The notes below the pieces were generated by a model. The model ran no database searches. It worked only from the letters and a program-made list of their open reading frames with translations, and had not been told where the DNA came from. 64,000 nucleotides of DNA from Punctularia strigosozonata HHB-11173 SS5. Its lineage: Eukaryota > Basidiomycota > Agaricomycetes > Corticiales > Punctulariaceae. The translations under genes were made by a program, and so were the position numbers. Shown piece after piece: positions 11,730 to 22,659 of the stretch (positions within the stretch are counted from its first letter, which is position 1; each line of letters opens with the position of its first letter). The stretch spans positions 98,227 to 162,226 of the forward strand of contig NW_006767441.1 of NCBI RefSeq assembly GCF_000264995.1, written 5' to 3'.

Positions 11730-12611
11730 GTGCCGGTCATGTCCACGTCTGAATCCGATCTACTGAATAAAGTCGCGTACACCATGGCAAACTTCATGCA
11801 TTTGGTCGCGCAAGTCAACGCAGTGCAAGAGCTCCAGGTATGTGCGGTACGCACACTCGAAGAGCACGCAGATAAGATCGGGAAGACCATGAAAAAGGAA
11901 TTGTACAACTTGCAGACCAGGCTGGCCAAGGAGATCTTGATTACTGTTACTTGACCTCGCTCAACGCATCCACGCAGAGTCATCGGGGAAACAAAAGAAA
12001 TCAATATGGCGCTGTCGGGCGTATCGGCGTACTATCCAATGTTGAAGTACGAGCTGTCTGACTGCAGGGTGAAGTCCCTCGCCTTGCTGACTGACATACG
12101 TGTTCGTATTCAACTTTGCCTCTCATGTCCTCTGTCTCACGTCGCCTAGACGGCATCGCTCACCGCTAAGATTGGCAGCCCACGGCTCACGCGAACTCCT
12201 TTCGAGCCAGCAGGTTAGTGACTTGCCCGCGCATTTGTTCATTGACAAGACGCCGTGTTCTATCCGTCCGGACCTTGGAACGAGTTCCTCCCGTTCTTTT
12301 CAAGCTCCCATTTCTGAAATACATCGCCTTAGATGAAGCCCGACTTGAATCCGCAAGAGAGGCCTATGTAAAGTGGGTTTTCGATACGCTGCTCAGTGAA
12401 TCCGAGCGGGAGGACGCAGAGAGAACGGACGGATGGACGCCGACAGATCTTTCGCCTGATGATCTCGCTGGTGCGTACGTTCTCGGTAACGACAAAGCAT
12501 ACGTCGATATGACACTGTGCAGATGCCCTGTGGCAGCTCCATGTTAGCGGGTCACAACAGTCCGTCGCTGGTGGGAGGCCCAACCTTGCTGCACCACCAC
12601 CGCGTCCCTAG
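11730..12611 (+). CDS. Unidentified small protein, spliced
   Basis: Coding signal is good but the family is not recognised. The N-terminus (ATG at 11730 or 11739) reads MSTSESDLLNKVAYTMANFM and continues helical and charged (EEHADKIGKTMKKELYNLQT), possibly a coiled coil. A later exon reads FLKYIALDEARLESAREAYV, WVFDTLLSESEREDAERTDG and LSPDDLADALWQLHVSGSQQ. The last intron (GTGCGT..GTGCAG, about 12470-12522) splices in phase to a Pro-rich end and a TAG at 12609-12611. Introns between 11840 and 12260 are uncertain, so full length is not fixed. The composition resembles a small helical subunit of a larger complex, but that is inference only. Confidence 0.5.
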
Positions 12612-12925
12612 CGTTGGCTATTCCTAGCCGGTCTGAAGAATTTGTGGCCACAGTGATCGTTCGTTCGGTTTTCTCGACTTCTAAGGACTTTGGTCTCATG
12701 CACGCAATCCGGTATATAGATATTTCTGTATTGCTAACTCATGTAGATCTCGTTTCTTACTCGTGATCCTTGTGCCGACTGTCTCGAGAAAATGCGTGTT
12801 GACGTCAGGCTACAACAAACGCCAATGGATTCGATATCCATCTATCCAAGGGCTCCAGTATATACAACAAACGGCTACTTATGGCACCATGTGCGTACAT
12901 GCATTCTTTCTGAATAAAACCCGAC
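12612..12925. other. Convergent 3' intergenic region
   Basis: About 310 bp between two convergent genes; AT-richer than its flanks, no gene seen. Confidence 0.5.
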
Positions 12926-13887
12926 CTAAAATGAATCCAACGCCTTCTTGATCATAGCCTTCACGTCCTCCTCCGTCAGGGGCGTGATGCCGAGTAGCTC
13001 GTTGTCCGTCTTGGCAAATTTGCCCGACATCCCCTGTCCCCATACCGCGACCAAAATGAAATCGATGGCGACTTTCTCGGTCATACCCTCGCGTCCCAAC
13101 GCCTCGTATGCTGTCGCCGCTATCTCAGCCGTGCTGACCGGGACGGTGGTCCAGGTCTCGCCGGGAGTCAGCTCCTGCGCAAGGCGCAAGATCTGGTTCT
13201 GGGTTAAGGTGATGTCCTCCACGTAGACCGCGCGGTTCTCCGTTTCTTCGAGGTGGTGAAGGATGGAGATGACGCTCTGGATGATGTGCGGCACGGTCGT
13301 CGCACTGAATGCGACATCTCCGCCGTCGAAGAGTGTAACGCGGCGGCTCTTCAGCCCGGCGTATCCGAGGAGGAAGTCCTGCGCGATGTACGCGTCGAGG
13401 AATGGGCCGTTGAGGAGGATGGTGTAGGTGAGGTCCGTCTTCGCGCTGACCTCGGCCAGATAGTTCTGGATCTCCACCTTGTGGGCTTTGATCGGCAGAG
13501 CGCGCACTTTGGGGTTCAAGGTGTCGACCCCGAATTCGGCCGGGAAGAAGCGCTTCACGCCGGCGGCGACGGCGGCGTCGATGAGCGCCTTCTGCTTGAG
13601 CACCGCCGTCTGAGCAACGACGGACACGACGGCATCCTGGCCCTGGAGGGCGGCGGTAAGCGACTCAACAGAGTCATAGTCGACCTGGCGGACGGTGACG
13701 GCGGCGGGGAGACCTGACACGCTCGCCTGGCGAGAAAGGACGGTGACATCAATCCCGGCGCCGACGAGGCCCTGTACGAGGTACGGGCCAAGGGTTCCAG
13801 TGGCCTGTAACAGTGTGAATTACGGGACCGTTGCGTGTTGATTTTACTGAAGGGACGTACACCTGCTACGGCGACTTTAAGTGCCAT
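12926..13887 (-). CDS. NmrA/isoflavone-reductase-like NAD(P)-binding protein
   Basis: Two exons: 13861-13887 (9 codons, ending VAG) and 12926-13804, with a GTACGT..TTACAG intron. Together they encode 301 residues, the usual length for this atypical short-chain dehydrogenase family. Splicing rebuilds the N-terminal dinucleotide-binding signature VAGATGTLGPYLVQGLV; the motif is broken without it, which fixes the start. Later landmarks are LQGQDAVVSVVAQTA, AAGVKRFFPAEFGVD, the substrate-pocket stretch TYTILLNGPFLDAY and the terminal LTEEDVKAMIKKALD. Relatives reduce phenylpropanoids or act as NADP-sensing regulators. The actual substrate cannot be told. It is divergent from the NAPE-PLD-like gene. 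Confidence 0.87.
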
Positions 13888-14587
13888 TGTGAAAGTGTTG
13901 AAAGGTGGTGGGATGACTGCGAGTTCAGTGGGTGGGTTTGGGATGCGTCTATTCGTAACTCTTTGCTCACTTTAATATACCAGGGCGCAGGGCCGTGGCT
14001 ACCGCGCAACACAGAACATGATAGGGTTGGCGATGACATTTCTGGTCGCAAGGTTCGGAACATCTTGCGTGGTCGCTGTGCAGTCGCTGAATATTCGCAT
14101 GAACAGTGCGTGCCGTGCCATTCGGTTGCTCGGCGGACAGTTGAAATGCCGTCTATCTCGGCGCCAGCACTCGATATGGGCCTGGAGTGGTACGTTCAGG
14201 TGAGGAGAGGTTGATCGGATATCATGTTCTGGGACAGATTTGGATACGTGAGCCGTTTGGTGGACGCCGACCTGCTTGCGTGTGCTTCGGCCATGCAATT
14301 TGGACGTACGCATGCGCTTCGAAGATGGTTACAGTTCATCTTGGGTGTTTTGAACGATGCTGGTGCAATATCTATGCGGCAAGACAGCCGCTAAGCGCTC
14401 AGCAGCGCAGCAGCTGGCACTTAATGTATCACATGACTCTGTTGCTACAAGTACGCCCAAGACAGTGACATCATCGCTTCGACCAGCACTGTGTCATCCT
14501 CGTGCAGAAGGCTGGAGTAACGATATACATCAGATATACATGCCTCGTTCGCTTGGCTAACGGTGGGCTTGATCCGCGATCCGCATC
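13888..14587. other. Divergent promoter region, 700 bp
   Basis: Lies between two divergent genes. Open frames overlap on both strands and none resembles a known protein. Confidence 0.55.
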
Positions 14588-16173
14588 ATGACCACGACTA
14601 AGAACGGCTCAACTATACCTGCCCACCATGCGAACTCGAAGTCGACGGCATTCAGGAATCCCTGGGTTCAGCCCAAGTCGCTACTCGAGTCTGGACAAGT
14701 CATCTTCAATCGCTTTCCGCTAGAGTGGGCGCGTCGTCTGCATAATCATCCCGCAAAGCAGATAAAGGTTGTCAAACCAGACTTTGGGCGATCAGAGCCA
14801 GACGAAGGGAGGGTGAAAGCTACATGGTTGGGCCATGCCGTGAGTGTCTCGACCACTCGAAAAGGGAGGCAGCATTGCTGAAGCGGCGAGAAGGGCTTCA
14901 TAGTACAGTTACCAGCAGCAAAAACAATAACCCCCACTCGCGTGGTCTTCGATCCCATATGGTCCGAGCGCGCCTCTCCGACTCAGTGGGCGGGACCCAA
15001 GCGGCGGCTTCCGCCGCCATGCAGCCTTGAAGAACTCCCGGAATTCCATTTCTTGATAACCAGTCATAATCAGTGAGGAGATAACATAAGCTTGGATGCG
15101 CGGTCTTTGGATTAACCAATTCCCAGTTATGATCATTTAGATTGGCCGACCGTTGAACAAATACACAGGAATCGCGGCAAACGAGTACATTATATCGTGC
15201 CTCTCGGTGAGTGTTACTGTGTTGAATGGATCGTGTCGTTTGCTGAATTCCTCCTGCAGGTAATAAAGCTTGGTTTCTGTCGTGTGGCATTCCTGCCGAA
15301 CAGATACATGAACTGGATTGGTGGGAATTCATCGATCTTCCTCGCCCAGGAGTGCACGATGGTGAACGAACTCGAATCATCTGTTGTCCGGCTCAACATG
15401 GTAGTGGTTAGTGCCGTCATGCGTCCGGCGAGAAACTGTCATGACGGTGTCGAACAGGGCGCGGGATTCACGACCAGGCTACTACCCTATGGGCGAGCTG
15501 GGTTGTGCAAGAAGGCGGGGCAAGCATTTATTACGCAGGGTCTGTACTTCTCAACCTCTTATATCAGACTACATGGTTCACACATATCGCAGGGACACCG
15601 GATATATGACCGAAAGTGGTCCGTGCCCTGCATTCAAAGGTATGGAATGTTGACATCAAGAAATCCATCGCTAGACCTCATGAGCGTATAGAAATCGGTG
15701 ATAAATATGGTCCCTTCGATCTTGCCATGATTCCCATATGGCGTGGTGGATCCCTGTCTTGGGTTGCCGCAATGGGCATGAGAGTGCGTACCTAAAGTTA
15801 GTGGTCTCTCTGACCTCTCAGATAAATGTTGTCCATCGCAGATCGCCTCCACGGACCTGTTAGACGGTCTACACGCGTCGCCAACTCATGCCCTGCTTCT
15901 TCACAAGGACATAAGATCCAGACATACTCTAGGTGAGTCTACCTGGCTCCCGTTCGGTCTCAAACGGGTTTGGACAATATTTAAGGGATGCATTTCGCAA
16001 CGTTCGCCGGAAGCGACATCGAGGCCCTCGAGCCAATATTAGAACTGAAGGAGGCATGTGACAGAGAAGGGGTGAACGACTGGGAGGCGGAAGGAGGATT
16101 CGGTGTAGTAGATGTCGGTGCGACCGCAGTAGTGAAGGTGGCTGCTGGCGACACCGCCTCTGAATCTTCTTAA
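14588..16173 (+). CDS. NAPE-PLD-like metallo-beta-lactamase-fold phospholipase
   Basis: Matches the N-acyl-phosphatidylethanolamine phospholipase D group, which releases N-acylethanolamines from membrane lipid. The N-terminal part has FRNPWVQPKSLLESGQV. Splicing builds the metal site SHNHYDHLDW (H-x-H-x-D-H), then VHYIVPLGNKAWF, CPAQHGSGRGIHDQATTLW, SIYYAGDTGYM, FDLAMIPIWRGG and a final LGMHFATFAGSDIEALEP. Each junction checked keeps phase, including CA|T for the second His of the metal motif (intron GTGAGG..CCCAG). The product is about 390 residues with a variable Glu/Val/Ala-rich tail after the fold. The gene has about eight introns and converges on an HKD-type phospholipase gene 164 bp away. 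Confidence 0.88.
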
Positions 16174-16337
16174 TCTTGTGTCGAGGCAGCGTTCGGTCAA
16201 GTCATATATACCCCATTTGATTGCATTATATGTATAACATACAACGTCCTGTTACGTAGGATAGCACTGTTACAATGTGGGTTCCGCTACTGACGTTAGG
16301 AATAGAGACACAGACGAAGTGACGGATCATGTAAACT

Positions 16338-18684
16338 TTAAGCGCCACCGGTACCGCCCACCCCCCGGACACGATCGATTGTGCCCTTGATACCCTTGAG
16401 CAACGCTGTGGGCCCGCCTGTGAGATGGATGTGAGCGCCTAGACTGCGAACCTGATCCAAATCTCCACGTACTAGCTGTACCCGCAGCCGATTGAACGAC
16501 TTGGCCCTCCTTATCACGGTACAAACCGTCTTTCTCGTCAAGCAAACCATCTTGGCGCGTGTTCTGATTGTGATTGATGCCTTCGTACCACTCCTTGCAG
16601 ATCTGCGGGGAATCGACCATGACGTTGATCTCTTGAGAGTGGAACCAGGACTGCGTGTCCTGATTGCCGTTGCCCATGATCGCGACCTGGTCGTCGAAGC
16701 AGGCGTATTTGACTGCATGCGGTGAGCAGGTGAGAGCGACGGAGCAATAAGGATACTGACTGTGACAATTGCGGTCCTTCTTGGCGGCGTCAATGGGCGT
16801 GTGCTGGTCCTTGGCGGTGTACCAGTAGACCTTGAGATTGTGACCTTTGCCTTCCTTGTTCAGCGCAGTGTACATATCGATCACGACCTTGCTGTTGGTG
16901 CCTCCCTGCATAGGAAGCATCTCACCCGAGTCGTTGTAACCTATATCACGTCAATACAAACCGCGTACGCAAAGAATAGAACATACCGAGACAGAGGTAC
17001 AGCGTGCATACGACATCGCGCTTGCATGCATCTAAGCAAGCTTCGACCACCGGTTTAGCATTGAAGTCCGGTGTCTGGCTGTCTCGACAGAGTCAGTGAT
17101 GGTTTACTCCGGATGAAGATCGAAGTGTTACATGAAGACGCTCTTCTGCGCAAGCCTGAAGCCAGCTAACCAAGCAACGTTCTGAGGCACATCGACATCC
17201 TCGTGGCCAGGAGCTGAGGATCCACTAGTGAGCAATCCAAATCATCCCGTTCCCGTGGGTACAACGTACTGCCGTGGGGATGACGATTCACCATAGCCAT
17301 CGGAACCGGGGAGTGCGGTTCATGGATGATGTGCGGTTTGAAGTCCTCCGCAGTGATAGGTGTATTTTTAATTTTATCCGGCGCCTGCCATTGGCCAGCT
17401 ACACCCCCTTCGCTGGGAGGGACGAAGACATCTGTGCGTGCGGGGTTACGCAACCTGTAGGCTATTTGGATGCAATCACTAACATTCAACGGCTGGGTTC
17501 TCCCGTCCAAATTTGAAGTCGGTTGCGGGTGCGAAAGGTCCCGAGATGAGTGGCAGGGGTACGGAAGAGGCCTTCGCCCAGCTGATCAATGACATGTCGT
17601 AGAACGACTCCACGATCGGTCCTTCGAACTGCGCCATCATTTCGACATTCGCATTGTCCTGGCACGACAAGAATGTGTCAACACACGATGCTAATCAACG
17701 CGGGTAGATCCTGTTTGACACACCTGAATATTGTTGGAATTGAGGACGGCGATACGTCTATCGACGACCATGTACTTGGCGTGGAAGGTGCCGGCGATTG
17801 GCCGGTGGTAATTCTAGAAGAAGAATGGTTATCCCAGGGAACGGAACAGGTGACAGAGCGGTTCGGGTATACCATTGCCTCGAATTCGATTCCCGGTATC
17901 TCCTCAGGCTTGGGAAGCCCTAGCCCTGCCCATTCTTCCGGTTTAATGTGCAAATGGTTTTGGAAAACCTGCTTCGGTGAACCACGGTCATAAATGAACT
18001 TGACAACGGGTTTCGATCGGTATTTGGACGGGTCTGCGATATATCGCTGAGATAGTTCGATCAGAGCATCGTGTACGCTGTGCGGATCTTGAGTGGATGC
18101 TCGTCTATGAGCAAACGGTGTGCTTACAACGACGAAGCATAAGATTCCTGCCAAAAGTTTGTCGCGAGCATGACTTCGAATCGGCAATTCACAATCAAAT
18201 GCTTGTAGTGCCTCATGATATCCGGAATCCTGTATGGTCATGAGTACGTCTTATTAAAAGCTGGTAGGAACGTACGTCGAGACTATGCTCAGGGTCACAA
18301 CTCCAGATGACCCGAGCAGTGGGGGGGAGACGACTCCAATCAGTGGATTCCTCTCGAGAGTGTCTAGTACATCCGAGTATATCTGTCCGACATGTTACAA
18401 TCCTCCACGATCTAGGCGCAACTCCGCACGCTCACCTTCAAGAACAGCTCGCTCGGCTTATACGGGAACTTTCCGCACTTCTCCGCCCGTGCAAGATCGA
18501 GATCCGAGTAGTCTTCGTGGCCCTTCAACGCGCGTTTTGCCTCCTTGGAGTGCTTCCCCCCGACAACCTTTGGGGGGAAGAGTTGCTCGGCGACCTTGTC
18601 AATGTCCCTGGTCGGATCTCGGGCGAGCACGCTGGTGACGGTGTCGGGGCCGGTGGCGAGCGCGAGGATGGCGTCGCTGGGCAT
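16338..18684 (-). CDS. Phospholipase D-superfamily protein with two HKD motifs
   Basis: Two catalytic HxKxxxxD sites are visible. The first is HAKYMVVDRRIAVLNSNNIQ. The second, HIKYACFDDQVAIMGNGNQD, is rebuilt across an intron (GTCAGT..TGCAG). Two HKD motifs form one active site in PLD-type phosphodiesterases, cardiolipin synthases and related nucleases. N-terminal landmarks are MPSDAILALATGPDTVTSVL, VVGGKHSKEAKRALKGHEDY and ARAEKCGKFPYKPSELFLK, a pattern I associate with a fungal family of uncharacterised PLD-like enzymes. The start at 18684 is preferred; an extra 5' exon from 18797 is possible. The C-terminus depends on one uncertain intron; the frame ending at 16338 (TGGPTALLKGIKGTIDRVRG) looks more protein-like than the one ending at 16327. 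Confidence 0.82.
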
Positions 18685-19194
18685 GGTGGAGATCGTAGAG
18701 CAGTATCGTGTGCATCTCCGCACCGGTCGTGGATGTTATAAGTTATCTCAATCCGAGCCCCGCCATGGTGGCGGTAACAATACCTGCGTGACGCCATGAT
18801 GCCGCTAAAAATAGCGACGATCGCACGTCTACGGCGCTACTCCGCCGCGATCCTGACATGGTCTGGATCAGACGGACTACGTATGTGCGACATACACTGT
18901 AAGAGTACAGTAGTCAACGCTTGCCAGTGGCTAGCGCGCGAACATCAGGGTATCTCATATGGAGACGACGCCCAAGCGGTACCATCGTGACAACCACCAC
19001 TCCATCCAAGGACCTGCCCGGGCCGTCCGGGTTCCAGCCCACTGCCTTCCGACTCCTGCAGTTTGCGAAGATGTTACGCATGGTCGTGTTAAGACGGGAG
19101 CGTTTGATACCGGTGGTGAATACGTCCCGACCAGGTACGGAGGCAGCGAACCTCGTGAAGACGTCCCATGGCTACGTCGTATATTGGACGCAGA
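18685..19194. other. Intergenic region with a possible orphan exon
   Basis: Holds the PLD-like gene promoter. A minus-strand frame at about 18930-19140 (DVFTTGIKRSRLNTTMRNIF) looks coding but I could not attach it in phase to the prenyltransferase upstream of it, nor find a start. It may be an alternative last exon or chance. Confidence 0.4.
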
Positions 19195-20311
19195 TTATCG
19201 ACGGTAATCTCTAAGCCCAGCTACACCCGGGCCAGGAAAAGCGAAAGGTGAGAGCTTCGCTTTATGCGCTTCCTTAGACCAGACCTTGCGCTGGAAATCG
19301 AGGATCACCGGGATGAGATCCCATAGACCAAAGTCGGGCCAGTACGTCGAGGAAAACTGGATCTGCGTATCGTCGCAACACTAGGTGGACAGGGCTGAGC
19401 ATGAGAATATTCAAGACAGCGCAACGATCCATACCTGCCATAGAAGAAAGTCGCTGAGGCGTTTGACACCGCTGCTCCGGATGAGTACATCCACGGGGGG
19501 ACTGCCGCCGAGTGAAGTCATCATGTGCGCATCTATGTCCTCTTCCGTTATATCTCTAACATCGCAATCAGAAATGGGCTATCGTTGAGGGTAATTCTAA
19601 AGAGACCTTGGAGACAAGCCCTTCTCTAAGAAAGTTTGTATCGTTTTCTGGACCGCAGTGGTCATGTCGTCCCGAGAGCCGTAAGGCATACAGAGGTTCA
19701 GGATGGCCCTATCGTTGTGACGGGTCATCTCTTCTGCTTTGCGCGCTGCCTCCCGAACCCGAGGTGGCAGCAATTCTTTCCGACCGAGGATATTCAGGCG
19801 GACGCCGTACCGGTCAAGCATCTCTCTGAGCACCCGTCAGTACAGAAAGCATTTTGGATTGTATGTCGCATACCCGTGCTGGCACATCTCCCCCAGTTTC
19901 TTCTCCGCAAGATCCATGAGCGCCTCGACCTCCTCTTCGGAGCGCTTGAAGTTCTCCAGCGCGAACGCAAACGCGGTGACACAGCGTACGTTCATCTTCA
20001 GACAGATCTCTAGTATCTACAATTTCCTTCGTCAAAGCTCGAGGTCGGGTCCACTTTCGACAAAGCCGACCGACCCTCTGCAAGGCCGTGAAGCCGTCAA
20101 AGTGGCCCTCCGCTATTCGCTTGTGATGCCGCCGAGCGTGTCGCCTGTTGCCGTCCATGACGAACGCGATGTGCTGCGGCACCGGACCTGCAGAGAGCAC
20201 CTTGAGCAACGCATGGCGGGCCTTTGTCAACGCCTGCGCCTTGAGCCACGTCCAGAGGTTGAGAAACAATGCCAAGAAGGCAAAGCGCGATACCGTCATC
20301 GAAGGAGACAA
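19195..20311 (-). CDS. cis-Prenyltransferase (dehydrodolichyl diphosphate synthase)
   Basis: Makes the long polyprenyl diphosphate that becomes dolichol, the glycan carrier of the ER. The N-terminus is a hydrophobic anchor (FAFLALFLNLWTWL), as in Rer2/Srt1-type ER enzymes. All family blocks are present in order: HIAFVMDGNRRHAR with the catalytic Asp; VRCVTAFAFALENFKRSEEE; LNLCMPYGSRDDMTTA; DVLIRSSGVKRLSDFLLW; YWPDFGLWDLIPVILDFQRK. About five introns separate them. The simplest 3' end is the in-frame TAA at 19195-19197; a longer spliced end is possible. The start at 20311 lies only 72 bp from the divergent SWIM/RING gene. Confidence 0.88.
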
Positions 20312-20383
20312 GAGTTATAAAGTCACGCGTCGCGTTTGCGTTCTGAATAGACTTTCATCCACTACGGTATCAGAGCACGAACG
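20312..20383. promoter_or_regulatory. 72-bp bidirectional promoter
   Basis: The only sequence between the start codons of the dehydrodolichyl diphosphate synthase (minus) and the SWIM/RING gene (plus). Both 5' leaders must be very short or overlap. Confidence 0.6.
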
Positions 20384-20635
20384 ATGTCGGTTCGAAAGCG
20401 TCAACGGCAGGACGTCGACGACTTTTGCAATGCTGGCCCGTCGTCATGTCCGGGAATTGTCGATGTTCCCCCAAAGCAACAGGGCAGCAGAACGTCGAAA
20501 GCGATCGCTCAGCTGGATGAATACGTAGGAACGTACGATGGATCATATACTACCTCGGTCGGTCCCTCCGCTCAACCCGTCTTACCATCCCCGGCCAAGA
20601 AGCAACGCAAGAAGAAGGATCCCGACGCCCCTGTG
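20384..20635 (+). pseudogene. SWIM/RING zinc-finger gene, 5' part, interrupted by a retroelement
   Basis: Start of a host gene (MSVRKRQRQDVDDFCNAGPS) running through a Lys-rich patch (AKKQRKKKDPDAP) to Val codon 20633-20635, where the retroelement begins. The matching host sequence resumes in the same reading phase at 26235 (VEKRLRRYRASCP). Nothing of the host frame seems missing at the junction. In this allele the element lies in the path of transcription in antisense orientation, so the gene is presumably inactive or truncated, unless this nucleus also has an empty allele. The basic patch could be a nuclear signal. Confidence 0.75.
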
Positions 20636-20742
20636 ACAGGATCACTAAGGGCTATGTGTGAGATTACCGAGGTAGAACACGAAGAGTACAGTACATCCAG
20701 TAGAGAGAGATGGTAGGGCGAAGGTCTGCTGCGCTCCCACCC
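20636..20742. repeat. Split direct repeat B2 of the Ngaro-like element (terminal copy)
   Basis: 107 bp, apparently identical to 21015-21121. It forms the left edge of the element on the plus strand. Confidence 0.85.
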
Positions 20743-20848
20743 GGGTACCACCTGCGAAAGGAGGACCTTGAGCTCCAAGGCACGCAGTGGTCCAATGATT
20801 TCGGACCCACTCGTGCCAAGGTGCTATCGAAAGGGTTGGGTGGGTGGG

Positions 20849-21014
20849 CGACCAAAAACCGAAGTGGCGGCGGCGACAAGAGGTGGGATGCACCGACGCC
20901 CGCCCCGAACTCAAACCAACTACGGCGGGCGGGTGCTCCCACCCTTGTCGCCCCCTGACGCTCTCCTGTCCTCTGATAGGCGGACACTCGTACCTCGCGT
21001 CCTCCTATCGCCTA
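20849..21014. repeat. Split direct repeat A2 of the Ngaro-like element (internal copy)
   Basis: 166 bp, apparently identical to the terminal copy at 26069-26234. Its end directly abuts the internal B1 repeat, giving the circle-junction arrangement expected of this family. Confidence 0.85.
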
Positions 21015-21121
21015 ACAGGATCACTAAGGGCTATGTGTGAGATTACCGAGGTAGAACACGAAGAGTACAGTACATCCAGTAGAGAGAGATGGTAGGGCGA
21101 AGGTCTGCTGCGCTCCCACCC
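21015..21121. repeat. Split direct repeat B1 of the Ngaro-like element (internal copy)
   Basis: 107 bp, apparently identical to 20636-20742; same orientation. Confidence 0.85.
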
Positions 21122-21230
21122 AGACTGGGCAGGTCGCGCCGGGCTCCCCCATCCGAGCTAAGCTCCTCCGCCGGGCGCGACTGCAAAGCGAGTGGCAGGC
21201 AACCCCCCAAGAGCGCGGCGAGGTTGGACA

Positions 21231-22607
21231 TCAAGCGTCTCCATCTTCCTGGGTGGTTGTCCGTGCTTGTGCGAGTCCGTGTCGGGTACGAAAATCTTCG
21301 ATCGAGTTGCGGACGACCTCGATCCTCTCCCTAGAGTAGGCCTGCGCGATGTTGGATGCTACAATGATCTCGACCCTTCTCCAGTACGCCAAGAAGGCCG
21401 ACGAAGACCAGGAACCCAGCTTCTGCACCGCTTCTGGTGCAACCCCTGCCAGCAGTAACTCCGTGGTCCCTCCGATGCGGAAACCGTGGCCCTGTACCTC
21501 CTCTAGTTCCGCCCCAGCCCAGATTTCGTTGCAACGGGCCAAGAAAACCGATTTTACCATGGGCTTGAACAGCCCTGAAGGGTCCCTGTACGCAAACAGA
21601 TGCTCGGTGGGCCCCGCACCACCGTTAACCGCCAGGTGTGTCGAAAGCGCCTGCAGAGGGCAGGCGACGTCCTGTTCGTTGAGAGTGACCGACGCGCCGC
21701 CGTCCTTGGTGGTTTTCGTCCAAGGTATGCGGTACGAGACTGAATCCGCTGCCGCCACGCGCCTCCAATCCATCCGTGTGCCGTGTTGTACGTGGAATCT
21801 CCCTTCGAAGCCTCCAAGCGAGGGGACGGTGAGCTCCCCTAGGCGACGGCATCCCCAGAACGCGTTCGTCGCCACTGCCCAGATCGCTGCGTCCTTCGGG
21901 TTCGTGAGTGTTAGGCCCTGCTCGAGGGCGCGTAGGTGTGCGATGGTGATGGGGGAACGGGGAGGTTTCGTGTGACTCGCACCAGCTCGCGATGCGCCAA
22001 CTCGACTAAGCTTGACCAAGGCCGACCCTCCATGCCAGGGTGCCCCATGTATATCGTGCCAGGCCTTGAGACCCGACAACCAGCTCTTGATGCAAGATCC
22101 GCCAACTGAGCCTTGAAAATGTGCAATGAAGGCGGCGATGAGGAAGGGGTCAGCTGGCATCCATAAGGCCTCCGGGACACCTTTCTCCTGACAGAATTGC
22201 GTGAAACGCAGTGGGCCCGCCGCATACACTTCCCTGGTCTTCTTCGTCCAGCCCTCTATCGCTGCGTCCTTTGCTGCAGTGGCAATGTCTAGGCCCAGCC
22301 GGTCGACAACATCTCGTTCTCGCTCTTGCGTGTATGATGTCGACCAATAGCGCAGGCGTTCGTGTGCCTGGACATTCGGTCGGCTCGGTGTCGCTGTCGT
22401 GAAGTTTCCGGAAAGTGAGGATTGGCGGGCGCCAACTGATTGCGCTGTTGCCGATGTAGGAGGTGCTGCAGGCGCAGCCCGCTTGGCGTGAATACGAGCC
22501 TCCAACTCATCCTTGCTGAGTGACGCGAGCCCGGTTGCATGAGTTCCTTGAGTGATCTCCCCTCCTTTCGGGCCAGAGCTCGGTGGTTGCATAAAGGCAA
22601 AGGCCAT
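21231..22607 (-). CDS. Tyrosine recombinase of the Ngaro-like element
   Basis: Open frame encoding a phage-integrase-fold tyrosine recombinase with an N-terminal SAM-like half (residues about 100-210) and a C-terminal catalytic half including GHGFRIGGTTELLL and a late Tyr. The family uses it to insert a circular DNA copy. It overlaps or adjoins the reverse transcriptase frame upstream. A longer frame opens at 22781; the Met at 22607 is a more natural start. Confidence 0.85.
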   Translation of the reverse strand: MAFAFMQPPSSGPKGGEITQGTHATGLASLSKDELEARIHAKRAAPAAPPTSATAQSVGARQSSLSGNFTTATPSRPNVQAHERLRYWSTSYTQERERDVVDRLGLDIATAAKDAAIEGWTKKTREVYAAGPLRFTQFCQEKGVPEALWMPADPFLIAAFIAHFQGSVGGSCIKSWLSGLKAWHDIHGAPWHGGSALVKLSRVGASRAGASHTKPPRSPITIAHLRALEQGLTLTNPKDAAIWAVATNAFWGCRRLGELTVPSLGGFEGRFHVQHGTRMDWRRVAAADSVSYRIPWTKTTKDGGASVTLNEQDVACPLQALSTHLAVNGGAGPTEHLFAYRDPSGLFKPMVKSVFLARCNEIWAGAELEEVQGHGFRIGGTTELLLAGVAPEAVQKLGSWSSSAFLAYWRRVEIIVASNIAQAYSRERIEVVRNSIEDFRTRHGLAQARTTTQEDGDA

Positions 22608-22659
22608 GATGTTGAGACACAGTGCAGAAATACAGATCGTAGAGTACGAAGACGAAGGC

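Noticed and set aside
13253-13717. Acidic 154-codon plus-strand frame
   Set aside because: Exact antisense of the NmrA-like gene body, whose minus-strand frame carries all family motifs.
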